Source: JBBBNV01 sp037137075
Lineage (GTDB): Bacteria; Bacillota; Bacilli; Paenibacillales; NBRC-103111
Reading direction: 5' to 3'
Assembly (NCBI RefSeq): GCF_037137075.1
Contig: NZ_JBBBNV010000003.1
Location: 62,001 to 126,000, forward strand
DNA length: 64,000 nt
The position numbers and the translations under genes are program-made. The notes below the pieces were generated by a model. It made no database searches. It saw only the letters and a list, made by a program, of their open reading frames with translations, and was not told the origin of the DNA. Within the stretch, counting starts at the first letter, position 1; every line of letters starts with the position of its first letter. This document shows positions 15,698-24,943 of the stretch, piece by piece.

Positions 15698-18310
15698 TTA
15701 CTCGAATTGCCCGTAGAACGCCTTGCGGTAAATCCCCGCAAGCTCCTTCACTAGCGGCATACGCGGATTCGCCGTGGTGCACTGATCCTCGAAGGCGCGG
15801 TCCGCCAGCTCCTCGACCCGGCCTTCAAACGTCTGCGGGTCGATGCCCAAATCCGCAAATTTCTCCGGAATGCCGAGCTTGGCATTCAGCTGCCGGATCG
15901 CGTCAATCAGGCTGGCTACCCCTTCCTGCGGCGTATCGGCCGGGAAGCCAAGGAATCGCGCAATTTCGGCATAGCGCTTGTCAGCAACAAAGTGATCATA
16001 CTTCGGAAACGACGCGTACTTCGTCGGCTGCTGCGCATTGTAACGGATAACGTGCGGCAGCAAAATTGCATTGGTCCGGCCGTGCGCAGTATGGAATTCG
16101 CCGCCCCACTTGTGCGCCAGGCTGTGGTTAATCCCCAGGAAGGCGTTCGCGAAGGCCATGCCGGCGATGGTTGAAGCATTGTGCATTTTTTCCCGGGCTG
16201 CCGGATCGGCTGTGGCGAATGACTTCTCCAGGTTCTGGAACACAAGCTGTATCGCCTTCAGCGCCAAGCCGTCGGTAAAATCGTTCGCCATAACGGAGAC
16301 ATAGGCCTCAATCGCATGTGTCAGAACGTCCATTCCAGTGTCAGCCACTGCGGTTTGCGGCAGGGTGTATACATATTCCGGGTCCACGATCGCCACATCA
16401 GGAGTCAGCTCGTAGTCCGCCAGCGGATACTTCGTATGGCCAACCTTCTTGTCGGTAATGACCGCAAATGAAGTCACCTCGGAACCGGTTCCCGATGTCG
16501 TCGGAATCGCCACGAATTTCGCCTTGCGCCCAAGCCGCGGATACTTGTATACCCGCTTGCGAATGTCCATAAACTTCTGCTTCAGGGATTGGAAGCTCGT
16601 ATCCGGGTATTCATAGAACAGCCACATCGCCTTGGCCGCATCCATCGGGGAACCGCCGCCGAGCGCGATAATGCAGTCTGGCTTGAACGAGGCCATCAGC
16701 TGTGTTCCCCGCTCCACCGTGTCGACCGAAGGGTCCGGCTCCACATCGGAGAATACCTCCACGGAAACCGGTGTTTTTCGCTTGCGCAGGTAATATTCCA
16801 CCCGCTCTACATAGCCCAGCTTGACCATAGCGGCGTCCGTGACGATCAGCACCCGCGAAATATCCGGCATTTTCTCCAGATACTGCGTGGAGCCCTTCTC
16901 GAAATATACCTTCGGCGGCACTTTAAACCACTGCATGTTTACCGTCCGGTAAGCGACCCGTTTAATATTGAGCAAATTCACCGCCGTAACGTTGGAGGTA
17001 GTCGAGTTATGTCCGTAAGATCCGCACCCCAGCGTCAAGGACGGCAAATTCGTATTGTAAATATCGCCGATAGCCCCATGGGTAGAAGGCGCGTTGACGA
17101 TGACGCGGCCGGTCTTCAGCTCTGACGCAAACCGGTCAATCACAGCCTGATTCGTCGAATGAATCACGGAGGAGTGGCCCATCCCGCCGTAAGCAACCAC
17201 TTCGGCCGCCCGGCGAATGCCCTGCTCGCCGTTCTTCACTCTGTAGCAGGCCAGCACCGGACTCAGCTTCTCGGCTGACAACGGGAATTGCTCCCCGACA
17301 CCCGCCAGCTCGGCGACCAGGATTTTCGTATCGGCCGGGACAGTTACTCCCGCCAGTTCGGCAATCTTCACGGCCGGCTGTCCGACGATGACCGCATTGA
17401 CCGCACATTTCTCAGGATGGATGACGAGCCGGGAAACTGCATTCGTTTCTTCTTCATTTAAAAAGTAACAGCCTTGATCCTTCATCAGCTTTTTGGCTTC
17501 GTTATAGATAGCTTCTTCCAGAATGACCGCCTGCTCGGATGCGCAAATCATCCCGTTATCGAAGGTCTTCGACAAAATCAGGTCGGTTACCGCCTGCTTC
17601 AAATCAGCGCTTCGTTCAATAAAGCACGGGACATTGCCGGGTCCGACGCCAAGCGCAGGCTTGCCTGTGCTGTAGGCCGCCTTCACCATGGAAGAACCGC
17701 CGGTGGCCAGCACCAGAGACACGTCTGGATGGTTCATCAGCAGCTGGGTTGCCTCCACCGAAGGATTCTCAATCCACTGAATGCACGCCTCCGGCGCTCC
17801 CGCCTTCCGGGCCGCTTCCCGCAGTGTACTCGCCGCAGCGACACTGCACTGCTGTGCGGACGGATGGAAGGCGAAGACGATGGGATTCCGGGTTTTGACC
17901 GCAATCAGTGCCTTGAACATCGTGGTGGACGTCGGGTTCGTGACCGGAGTAACCCCGGCTATGACACCGACAGGCTCGGCAACCTTACGGTAGCTTTCAT
18001 AGGCATTCTCCTCAACAATTCCAACCGTTTTGTCATACTTGATGCTGTGGTAGATGTACTCCGTCGCGAACAAATTTTTCGTAATTTTGTCCTCATACAC
18101 ACCCCGGCCGGTCTCTTCCACGGCCATCCTGGCCAGTACCATATGCTGATCGAGGCCGGCCAGCGCCATCTGCTGCACAATATGATCGATTTGCGCCTGA
18201 TCCAGCTCCATAAAGGCCTGCTGCGCTTTTTTGGCCTCCGCCGCCAGACGGTTTACCTGCTCTTCTGCAGAGCCTGCCTCCACCTTCACTACATTCGCTC
18301 GCATCGCCAT
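15698..18310 (-). CDS. adhE: Bifunctional acetaldehyde-CoA / alcohol dehydrogenase
   Basis: Reduces acetyl-CoA to acetaldehyde and then ethanol, regenerating two NAD+; members form cytoplasmic filaments. At 870 residues it has both halves: an aldehyde dehydrogenase domain with the catalytic Cys256 in DNGMICASEQ, and an iron-type alcohol dehydrogenase from ~450 (ALGGGSPMDAAK; metal-binding His in HSLAHKWGGEFHTAHG). GGGAGG seven bases before the ATG at 18310 sets the start. It lies between the aldolase and pflB, and a near-Fnr site in the 120 bases upstream suggests an extra internal promoter. Confidence 0.95.
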   Translation of the reverse strand: MAMRANVVKVEAGSAEEQVNRLAAEAKKAQQAFMELDQAQIDHIVQQMALAGLDQHMVLARMAVEETGRGVYEDKITKNLFATEYIYHSIKYDKTVGIVEENAYESYRKVAEPVGVIAGVTPVTNPTSTTMFKALIAVKTRNPIVFAFHPSAQQCSVAAASTLREAARKAGAPEACIQWIENPSVEATQLLMNHPDVSLVLATGGSSMVKAAYSTGKPALGVGPGNVPCFIERSADLKQAVTDLILSKTFDNGMICASEQAVILEEAIYNEAKKLMKDQGCYFLNEEETNAVSRLVIHPEKCAVNAVIVGQPAVKIAELAGVTVPADTKILVAELAGVGEQFPLSAEKLSPVLACYRVKNGEQGIRRAAEVVAYGGMGHSSVIHSTNQAVIDRFASELKTGRVIVNAPSTHGAIGDIYNTNLPSLTLGCGSYGHNSTTSNVTAVNLLNIKRVAYRTVNMQWFKVPPKVYFEKGSTQYLEKMPDISRVLIVTDAAMVKLGYVERVEYYLRKRKTPVSVEVFSDVEPDPSVDTVERGTQLMASFKPDCIIALGGGSPMDAAKAMWLFYEYPDTSFQSLKQKFMDIRKRVYKYPRLGRKAKFVAIPTTSGTGSEVTSFAVITDKKVGHTKYPLADYELTPDVAIVDPEYVYTLPQTAVADTGMDVLTHAIEAYVSVMANDFTDGLALKAIQLVFQNLEKSFATADPAAREKMHNASTIAGMAFANAFLGINHSLAHKWGGEFHTAHGRTNAILLPHVIRYNAQQPTKYASFPKYDHFVADKRYAEIARFLGFPADTPQEGVASLIDAIRQLNAKLGIPEKFADLGIDPQTFEGRVEELADRAFEDQCTTANPRMPLVKELAGIYRKAFYGQFE

Positions 18311-18349
18311 CCCATCGCCTCCCTTATAGGATACCATCCTTACAACTCC

Positions 18350-18392
18350 ATGTTACTTTTTTCACAAGAGCAGGAATATGATGAAAATCACA
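18350..18392 (-). promoter_or_regulatory. Possible Fnr site in front of adhE
   Basis: TATGA-TGAAAA-TCACA (18377-18392) differs from the Fnr pattern at one base. A weak minus-strand -10 (TAACAT, 18355-18350) stands where a -41.5 activator would need it. It would let adhE-pflB-pflA be transcribed without the aldolase. Confidence 0.5.
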
Positions 18393-18430
18393 GGCGCAGC
18401 TTTTTTCAAGAATGACCACGCCAATCCGGA

Positions 18431-19708
18431 TTACAATTTGAAGGCGACATGAATTTCCTGAATTTTGTCATGATGAATCGGGACGATGTCTCCCAAGCAC
18501 CGGGCCGATATGATAGCCTTGGCGCTGTACTCCGCCACCTCCAGCCGATCGAACGCCTGCAGCAGGCTGCCGCCGGTGACGATGACGCAATCGTTATGAG
18601 CCAGCACAATCGGGGTATCCTTCGTGAGCGCTGCGGCGATCTGCTTCGGCTCCAGGAACGTCGTCCCATAGGGCAGCTTCGGGATGTTCCGCAGCAAAAT
18701 ATAGCTCTCCGGAATGATTCTCGAATCAAACGGCGCATCCGTAACGGCAAATGCCATGATGCTTGGCGGATGGGCGATGAGAACCGAGTTCACATGGGGC
18801 TGGGTTTCATAAATATGCTGATGCAGCAGCACCGAGCGGCTTGGTGTTTTGCCAGCCTCCTTCCGCCCGCCGCGAATGGCGACCAAATCCTGCGGCTCCA
18901 AATAGTTGCGATCCTCATCAAACGGCGTAATCAGGAAGGAATTGCCGTCCAGCCTTTGCGAGAACGTTCCCTGTGTGCTGGTAAACAGACGCTGCTCATA
19001 CGCCCGCCGAATCAGCTTGCACATTTCTTGACGCAGTGCCTTCTCCTGGTCTTCCACTCCGGCCGGGCTGAATTCCTCCAGCTCCGCATTTTGCTTCAGG
19101 CCTGTTCTGTCAACCGCCACCGAAACCGGCTGCCCTAAACGATGGGCTTTAATTTCCAGTCTGGCGCAAAAATCAAAGGTCTCGAACCGCTTGAACGCCT
19201 CGAACAAGTCCAGGCCCCCGACGACAACTCCGTGGTTTTCCAGCATGACGGTATTGATGCCTCGCGCAAATACAGAAGCGATATTGTCCCCCAATTGAAC
19301 GCTTCCGGGAAGCGCGTATTCCGCCATCCCGACCTCTCCGCAGATGTAATAATCATTGGGCAGTATCGATAAATCCGGTATACGGCGCACGATGCTGAAC
19401 GCGACCAATGCAGGCGGATGCGCATGAATAACCGCTTGAAGGTCCGGGCGCGCGCGGTAAATCAGCTGATGAAACGGGAATTCGCTGGACGGCTTATTCA
19501 AGCCGACGACCGTTCCGTCAGCCAGAACGCAAACCATGTCTTCGCGGGTAAGCGCCCCTTTGTCCACACCTGCCGGGGTAATCCAGATGTTCCCCTTCTC
19601 ATCCCGGACGGATAAGTTTCCGCCGGACGTTGTTGTCATGCCGTACCCGTAAATCCGTTCCATCATCATCAAAAGCTGCTCTGCCGGATGCATGTGCTTC
19701 AGCTGCAT
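18431..19708 (-). CDS. Tandem class II aldolase/adducin-domain protein
   Basis: Two class II aldolase domains in one 425-residue chain. The first keeps the full zinc and acid set of fuculose-phosphate-type aldolases: Glu76 (SSE), His95 and His97 (HAHPP) and His159 (ENHG). The second is degraded: the Glu position is lost (SRS), IAHPP keeps one His of the pair, and the last motif reads AHND. So one half probably catalyses and the other is structural. GGAGGG before the ATG at 19708 decides the start; the frame runs on to 19753. It is the first gene of the fermentation cluster, behind an Fnr-type promoter. A plausible but unproven role is to feed an aldehyde such as lactaldehyde to AdhE. Confidence 0.75.
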   Translation of the reverse strand: MQLKHMHPAEQLLMMMERIYGYGMTTTSGGNLSVRDEKGNIWITPAGVDKGALTREDMVCVLADGTVVGLNKPSSEFPFHQLIYRARPDLQAVIHAHPPALVAFSIVRRIPDLSILPNDYYICGEVGMAEYALPGSVQLGDNIASVFARGINTVMLENHGVVVGGLDLFEAFKRFETFDFCARLEIKAHRLGQPVSVAVDRTGLKQNAELEEFSPAGVEDQEKALRQEMCKLIRRAYEQRLFTSTQGTFSQRLDGNSFLITPFDEDRNYLEPQDLVAIRGGRKEAGKTPSRSVLLHQHIYETQPHVNSVLIAHPPSIMAFAVTDAPFDSRIIPESYILLRNIPKLPYGTTFLEPKQIAAALTKDTPIVLAHNDCVIVTGGSLLQAFDRLEVAEYSAKAIISARCLGDIVPIHHDKIQEIHVAFKL

Positions 19709-19804
19709 AAATGGTCCCTCCACCATGGTATTTGAATCCATCTCATCTTTCATGTTTGAATCAACGCTTGTTTAGTTCTGTTTATGACTGTTTTTCTTGA
19801 TTTA

Positions 19805-19847
19805 ATTGTACTTCTTTCCTTTCGATTTCTATGTGATGTTTCGCACA
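19805..19847 (-). promoter_or_regulatory. Fnr-type promoter of the aldolase-adhE-pflB-pflA cluster
   Basis: TGTGA-TGTTTC-GCACA (19832-19847, one mismatch) has its centre 41.5 bp from a start predicted by a minus-strand TACAAT at 19810-19805. This geometry and the anaerobic gene content make Fnr activation likely. Confidence 0.72.
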
Positions 19848-19958
19848 CCTGCTGCATGAGTTTTCGGGAAATGCGTAAAAAGAATGCCGGGGGAAAATGG
19901 GAATCTGCTCGGGTGCTGCTGACAGCCCTGACTGGATCATCATAATTACAAGCAGAGT

Positions 19959-20001
19959 TGTGAAAAAAATCACTTATTCCTGCAGGCTTCGGATGTATGC
20001 T
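19959..20001 (+). promoter_or_regulatory. Fnr-type site before the acyltransferase gene
   Basis: TGTGA-AAAAAA-TCACT (19959-19974) matches the Bacillus Fnr pattern including the TCACT variant. A TATGCT at 19996-20001 is placed for a start at ~20008, 41.5 bp from the palindrome centre. It could also act on the leftward cluster from a distance. Confidence 0.6.
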
Positions 20002-20079
20002 TATTGTATACATGGAGCTGCTTCAGCAACATCTTCAGCCGCTTGCGGCTCTGCACTACTTATCCCCCGGAAAGCTGGA

Positions 20080-21162
20080 ATGCAAATGACAACCCCGGTT
20101 ACCGACAGAAATGAAGTGTTCTTTCTCAACACGCGGTTTTATTTGATTTTTCTGGTTGTGCTTGGCAATTTGCTGCTTCCCGTCCTCACGTCCGATGCGG
20201 GAACCTATGCTGTCGGCTTCACCATTTTTACGTTCCATATTCCTGTTTTTGTGCTGGTGACCGGCTTCTTCTCCAGACGCTTCCCGGAGAACCCTGACCG
20301 CTGGGGCGTCATTGTCAAAATCGGCTGCCAATATGTCATCTTCCAAACGCTGTATGCGGTGTTGGACTGGATGTTTTTTCAAACCTCCGGCACGATCTAT
20401 TCCTTCTGGGCGCCATATTGGATGCTGTGGTTTCTGTTCAGCCATGTGTGCTGGAAGCTGCTGCTGCTCCTGTTCGTCCGCTTCAAGCATCCGCTCGTGC
20501 TTGCTGTCGCACTGGGCGTGCTGGCAGGCTATTTGCCGGTGGATGGCTTCTGGCTCAGCCTGTCGCGTACGTTTGTCTTTTTCCCTTTTTTTGTCGCAGG
20601 CTATTATTGTCCCGTGGAGAAGCTTCGGAAGCTGGCCCGCAGTCCGGCGGTTAAAATAGGCGCAGCCCTCTGGCTGGCCGCCCTGCTTGCTGTCCTGGCT
20701 TCATCCCCGCTTCGGCTGGATATCGGATGGCTGCTTGGCAGCATTACCAATGCCGGCTTGCAGCGGCCGGAATGGTACGCCGGAATATACCGCCTTGGCA
20801 TTTACGGCCTGGAGGCAAGCGCTGGTTGCGCTTTTCTGATGCTGCAAACGGACCGGGACAGCCGAATCACAGACTGGGGCAAGCGCTCCGTGTATGTATT
20901 TTTGCTGCACGGGCTGGCCATCAAGCTGCTGTCGGCTGCCGGAGCATATACGCTTGCACAGCGCCTGCTTCCTCTTTCGGTGCTGCTTCCGGCGGCTGTT
21001 GTGCTGACGCTGCTGCTGGTCCAGCCGTGGGTCGCCCGGCTGACACACGCCGTTATTGAGCCTGATCCCGCGATATTGCTGCGTTTCAGCCTGTTCAAAG
21101 GCTTGTCCTTCCGGCTGCTCCCCCGCAAGCCTTCCAAGCGCCTGCGCATCCCGGGCAAATAA
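20080..21162 (+). CDS. Membrane acyltransferase, family 3 type
   Basis: An integral membrane protein of 360 residues with about ten hydrophobic segments. The order of motifs (NTRFYLIFLVVLGNLL, FHIPVFVLVTGFFSRRF, FWAPYWMLWFLFSHVCWKLL, and HGLAIKLL near the end) is that of O-acyltransferases such as fucose-4-O-acetyltransferase-like proteins. These move acetyl groups across the membrane onto surface sugars. The open frame begins at 19897, but the first ~60 codons overlap the promoter region and are not protein-like. The ATG at 20080 with GGAAAGCTGGA before it is chosen, though the binding site is weak. Its acceptor is unknown. Confidence 0.72.
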   Translation: MQMTTPVTDRNEVFFLNTRFYLIFLVVLGNLLLPVLTSDAGTYAVGFTIFTFHIPVFVLVTGFFSRRFPENPDRWGVIVKIGCQYVIFQTLYAVLDWMFFQTSGTIYSFWAPYWMLWFLFSHVCWKLLLLLFVRFKHPLVLAVALGVLAGYLPVDGFWLSLSRTFVFFPFFVAGYYCPVEKLRKLARSPAVKIGAALWLAALLAVLASSPLRLDIGWLLGSITNAGLQRPEWYAGIYRLGIYGLEASAGCAFLMLQTDRDSRITDWGKRSVYVFLLHGLAIKLLSAAGAYTLAQRLLPLSVLLPAAVVLTLLLVQPWVARLTHAVIEPDPAILLRFSLFKGLSFRLLPRKPSKRLRIPGK

Positions 21163-21170
21163 GGATAGAA

Positions 21171-21224
21171 AAAAGGCGTGTCCTCCCCATGTTCAGCCGA
21201 ACATCGGTAATGGACATGCCTTTT
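21171..21224. terminator. Bidirectional terminator
   Basis: AAAAGGCGTGTCC pairs with GGACATGCCTTTT (one G-T pair). It ends in T on both strands and separates the converging acyltransferase and aldo/keto reductase genes. Confidence 0.78.
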
Positions 21225-21299
21225 GAGATTCGCTTTGCCTTTGTCACGGCGAGCACGTGCTGCTTCGCTGCATGACACCAGGCTGAGAATCACGCGCTT

Positions 21300-22289
21300 T
21301 TACCGCAAAATATGTTCAATCGCTGCCAGCTCATCAGCGCTAAAGCTGACATTGTTCAAGGCAGCCACATTGTCATCAATTTGGCTGACCTTGCTGGCCC
21401 CGATCAGCACGGAGCTCAGTCGGCCCACATGCAACGCCCAGGCAAGAGCAAGCTGGGCAATGGTCTGCCCGCGATCCTGAGCGATCTTTTGCAGCTTGCG
21501 GACCCGGGACAGCATATCTTCTGTAATCTCGGATGTATTCAGGAAGACGCTGCTTCCAGCTGCGCGGGAATCGGCAGGAATACCGTTCAAGTAGCGGTCC
21601 GTCAGCTTGCCCTTGGCCAGCGGGCTGAACGCGATTGAACCGATCCCTTCTTCCTCCAGCACCTGCTGCAGCCCTTCTTCCAGCGTACGGTTCAGCATAG
21701 AGTAACTCATTTGATGGATGAGGCAAGGCGTGCCCAGACGCTTCAGAATCGCTGCGGCCTCGCGCGTCTGCTCCGGACCGTAATTGGAGATGCCGACATA
21801 AAGCGCTTTTCCTTGCCGTACAGCATGATCCAGCGCGCCCATCGTTTCCTCCAGCGGCGTATTCGGATCGAAGCGGTGCGAGTAGAAAATATCAACATAG
21901 TCAAGCCCCATCCGTCTCAGGCTTTGATCCAGGCTGGACAATACATATTTCCGGCTGCCCCATTCCCCGTAAGGCCCTTCCCACATGCGATAGCCGGCTT
22001 TGGTCGAGATAATCAGCTCATCACGGTACGGCGCCAGGTCCTGCTTCAGCAGACGTCCGAAATTTTCCTCTGCCGATCCCGGGGGCGGTCCGTAGTTATT
22101 GGCAAGGTCAAAATGCGTAATCCCCAAATCGAATGAACGGCGTACCATATTCCGTCCATTCTCATACAAGTCCTGATCGCCGAAATTGTGCCACAGGCCC
22201 AGAGATACAGCCGGAAGCTTAAGCCCGCTTGTTCCGGTACGGTTATAGATCATGTCGGCATAACGTCCTGGGTTCGCTGCATATGTCAT
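21300..22289 (-). CDS. Aldo/keto reductase (YghZ/Gpr type)
   Basis: NADPH-dependent reductase of 329 residues with a TIM-barrel fold. The catalytic set is visible: Asp in FDLANNYGPP, Lys in IISTKAGYR and His in YVDIFYSHRFD. The stretch LGLWHNFGD and the long WEGPYGEWGSRKY insert are typical of the L-glyceraldehyde-3-phosphate reductase group. GAGGAGG eight bases before the ATG at 22289 sets the start. It is divergent from an AraC regulator that may control it. Confidence 0.85.
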   Translation of the reverse strand: MTYAANPGRYADMIYNRTGTSGLKLPAVSLGLWHNFGDQDLYENGRNMVRRSFDLGITHFDLANNYGPPPGSAEENFGRLLKQDLAPYRDELIISTKAGYRMWEGPYGEWGSRKYVLSSLDQSLRRMGLDYVDIFYSHRFDPNTPLEETMGALDHAVRQGKALYVGISNYGPEQTREAAAILKRLGTPCLIHQMSYSMLNRTLEEGLQQVLEEEGIGSIAFSPLAKGKLTDRYLNGIPADSRAAGSSVFLNTSEITEDMLSRVRKLQKIAQDRGQTIAQLALAWALHVGRLSSVLIGASKVSQIDDNVAALNNVSFSADELAAIEHILR

Positions 22290-22415
22290 AATCTCTTCCT
22301 CCTCAGTCATCTTTCTTACCTAGTTTATCATAACAAGAATCGTTTCATTATGTTCTCAGGTTTGCGTTACATGGTATAATGTCTTCAAATTCAGGCAAGA
22401 GGACGGTAGCGTATT

Positions 22416-23288
22416 ATGAGCGTCAGACGATACATTACATGGGAAGGGGCCGCCAAAAGCTCGGGGGATCTCCGTTTCTACTACGCAGGCCAGGAGGACT
22501 GCGCCCCCGGCCATTTCTGGGGTCCGGGCATCCGCGATCACTTCAAATTCCATTATGTCCACCGGGGCGCAGGCAGTGCCCAGCTCGGCGATAGGACCTA
22601 TACACTGCGCGCAGGCCAAGGCTTCCTGATTGTCCCGGGACAGGTCGCCTTCTACCAAGCGGACAAAAGCGATCCGTGGACGTATTCCTGGATTGCTTTC
22701 GGCGGGGAGCAGGCGGAGGAGCAGGTCAGCCGGACCGGCTTATTGGCTCATCCGATTTTTCATGCGCGGGGGAACGTTTGGTTCGAAACCTTGTTTGATC
22801 AGGCGGTCAAAATCCAGGGCAGTGAAAAAAGCCGCGACCTTCGCTTTCAAAGCCTGCTTTACCGGTTTCTGGGCGAGCTGGTCGATATGGGGCCGCACAA
22901 CGCGGAGCCGACCTCCGCCGGCGCGTCAACTCACCCCAAGGCCATTTATGTGGCCCAGGCGATGGAATTTATTCATATGCACTACGCGGAAAAAATCAGC
23001 ATCGGCGATTTGGCCGAGCTGGTCGGCATCGATCGGAAATATTTATCCACGCTGTTCAAGGAAATTACCGGTCAATCTCCGCAGGCGTTCCTGCTGCAGC
23101 ACCGTATGAATCAAGCCTGCGAGCTGATCAGGCATAGCATGCTGACCGTTGCGGAAATCGCCCGCTCGGTCGGCTACTTAGACCCGCTGCTCTTCTCCAA
23201 AATGTTCAAACGGACCGTCGGCATGTCCCCCCGCGCCTACCGCCAGCGGTACAACGGAAAGGAACGTATCGGCGCTGAGGATTTGTAG
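22416..23288 (+). CDS. AraC-family transcriptional regulator
   Basis: A 290-residue regulator with an N-terminal cupin-type sensor (~15-150; YTLRAGQGFLIVPG) and a C-terminal double helix-turn-helix (~185-280; ISIGDLAELVGIDRKYLSTLFKEITGQSP, then VAEIARSVGYLDPLLFSKMFKR). Such proteins usually bind a sugar or related ligand and control neighbours. A -10 box TATAAT lies at 22375-22380. The gene is divergent from the aldo/keto reductase with 126 bases between, its most likely target. Confidence 0.9.
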   Translation: MSVRRYITWEGAAKSSGDLRFYYAGQEDCAPGHFWGPGIRDHFKFHYVHRGAGSAQLGDRTYTLRAGQGFLIVPGQVAFYQADKSDPWTYSWIAFGGEQAEEQVSRTGLLAHPIFHARGNVWFETLFDQAVKIQGSEKSRDLRFQSLLYRFLGELVDMGPHNAEPTSAGASTHPKAIYVAQAMEFIHMHYAEKISIGDLAELVGIDRKYLSTLFKEITGQSPQAFLLQHRMNQACELIRHSMLTVAEIARSVGYLDPLLFSKMFKRTVGMSPRAYRQRYNGKERIGAEDL

Positions 23289-23398
23289 ATAGACCGCCGG
23301 CTCCTGCACCGCTCCTTCATGAGCCGGTGAAGCCGCATGCCGTTGCTGACACGCGGCCCCGTCCGCTGCTCCAGCCGGCCGCTCGGGGCGGCCTCTTC

Positions 23399-23465
23399 AG
23401 ACAGATACAGAAAACCACCGCGCGCTGCTTCCGGCGTGCGGTGGTTTTCTGTATCTGTCTTTTTT
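23399..23465 (+). terminator. Very long terminator hairpin after the AraC gene
   Basis: A 22-bp perfect stem (23399-23420 with 23439-23460), extended to about 26 bp with one G-T pair, followed by six T. Confidence 0.9.
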
Positions 23466-23495
23466 CCATTGGTGAGTCAGCCGTATCCGATAAAG

Positions 23496-23906
23496 TTATT
23501 TCTTCGCAGCGAGCCAATCGGCCAGTGTGCTGATATCCCCGTCGGACAGCCTGCCTTTAAATCCCGGCATGGCGCCCTTCCCGTTGGAAATCAGGGTGAC
23601 GATTTGGTCCTTGCTGTATTTGCCCCCGACCTTTTGCAGACTCGGGCCGACCCCGCCCTCCAAATTGGCAGCATGACAGCCGATACAGTTGGCTTTGTAC
23701 AAGGCCTCGCCGTTTCCGCCCGCTGTCGCGCCCGGGCTGGCAGCCGGACTTGTTGTCGTGCCCGGACTGGGGACAGGGCTCGTTGCCGTGCCGGGATTAG
23801 CGGTAGGGCTAGGAGTGGGAGCCGCTTCTTTTTTGGTGCAGGCCGTGATGGAGACTGCGGAAACGACCATAAGCGCGGCCGCAGTACAGGTCATCCATTT
23901 TCGCAT
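23496..23906 (-). CDS. Small lipoprotein cytochrome c (c551 type)
   Basis: A 136-residue membrane-anchored c-type cytochrome on the outer face of the membrane. It has a lipoprotein signal ending in SITAC, a Pro/Ser/Thr-rich linker of ~35 residues, and a heme site C-IG-CH in ANCIGCHAANLEGG; the axial Met is probably in GAMPGF. A GAGGAGG lies 12 bases before the ATG at 23906. It is divergent from the dehydrogenase genes, which suggests it takes electrons from that enzyme. Confidence 0.88.
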   Translation of the reverse strand: MRKWMTCTAAALMVVSAVSITACTKKEAAPTPSPTANPGTATSPVPSPGTTTSPAASPGATAGGNGEALYKANCIGCHAANLEGGVGPSLQKVGGKYSKDQIVTLISNGKGAMPGFKGRLSDGDISTLADWLAAKK

Positions 23907-24152
23907 CGTTAAAACCATCCTCCTCATAGTAAAAGGACCGCAGCTGCAAATTGCAGCTGACAATCCGTTTTCCTTGCGTTTTATCCGTCTTAGCTTATCC
24001 CGTCTTTTTTCCTTTCATTCAAATCGCACCCTTTGCCCGTTTTCATTCTATTTCATAATCAAGACATAAAACTCCAATTTTGTTACATACTACGTTTCAA
24101 ACCCGCCAATACACCGTGGTTTCATCATTATGAAGCAAAGGGATGAGTATGG

Positions 24153-24920
24153 ATGAGTGACCAACATAGGAATCAGCCGCAGGACGATTCACGGCGCCGC
24201 TTTCTGAAGTATTCCGGCACCGCCATTGGCGGAGCTATCGTAGGCGGGGTCATCGGCGGAGTATGGCCGCGTAAAACAGCCGCCCCCGAGACGCCTCAGC
24301 AAACACCGGCTCCGGGAGGAACCGGGACCGCTCCGCAATATAATCAAGCATTGATGTTTTTCAATCAGGAGCAGTTTACGGTGACCGAAGCGGCAGTAGA
24401 GCGGATTTATCCGGAGGACGAGAACGGCCCCGGTGCCAAGCTGCTCGGCGTCGCATTTTACATCGACCATCAGCTTGCCAGTCCATGGGGCTTGAACGCC
24501 AAGGAATACCGGATGGGACCGTTCGGCAAGGGCGAAACAACACAAGGCGAGTATGCTTCCATCAAGCGGCATGAGCTGTTTACGATGGGGCTGCAGGCCA
24601 TGCAGGATGTTAGCAAATCCAAGTACGGCAAGCCGTTCCCGGAATTATCCGGTGAGGAGCAGGATGAGATTTTGAAAATGCTGGAAAAAGGGGAGCAGGT
24701 CGTCATCAGCGAGATAACGACGAAAACCTTCTTTAACCTGCTGCGGCAGATGACGATTGAAGGGGCCTATTCCGACCCGATGTACGGCGGCAATCTGAAT
24801 ATGCAGGGCTGGAAAATGCGTAAATACCCGGGCAATCAAATGAGCTATACCGCCATCATCGACAAGGACTTCACAGTCGTTGAGCCCAAGAGTCTCCATG
24901 AGCATTTAGCCGGACATTAA
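24153..24920 (+). CDS. Gluconate 2-dehydrogenase subunit 3-like protein, Tat-exported
   Basis: Small subunit of a membrane-side flavin dehydrogenase. The N-terminus carries a twin-arginine export signal S13-RRRFLK, followed by a Gly-rich hydrophobic segment (GGAIVGGVIGGVW) and a Pro-rich linker. The body from ~70 (FNQEQFTVTEAAVERIYPEDENGPGA) is typical of the subunit-3 family. At 255 residues it has the usual length. The GMC flavoprotein gene follows after 23 bases and lacks its own signal, so the two are probably exported together as a folded complex by the nearby Tat genes. Confidence 0.88.
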   Translation: MSDQHRNQPQDDSRRRFLKYSGTAIGGAIVGGVIGGVWPRKTAAPETPQQTPAPGGTGTAPQYNQALMFFNQEQFTVTEAAVERIYPEDENGPGAKLLGVAFYIDHQLASPWGLNAKEYRMGPFGKGETTQGEYASIKRHELFTMGLQAMQDVSKSKYGKPFPELSGEEQDEILKMLEKGEQVVISEITTKTFFNLLRQMTIEGAYSDPMYGGNLNMQGWKMRKYPGNQMSYTAIIDKDFTVVEPKSLHEHLAGH

Positions 24921-24943
24921 TTTAACCGAAAGGAGCCATCCAT

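Noticed and set aside
17474..18415. 313-codon frame opposite adhE
   Set aside because: Shadow of adhE codon bias; no binding site or protein-like motif.
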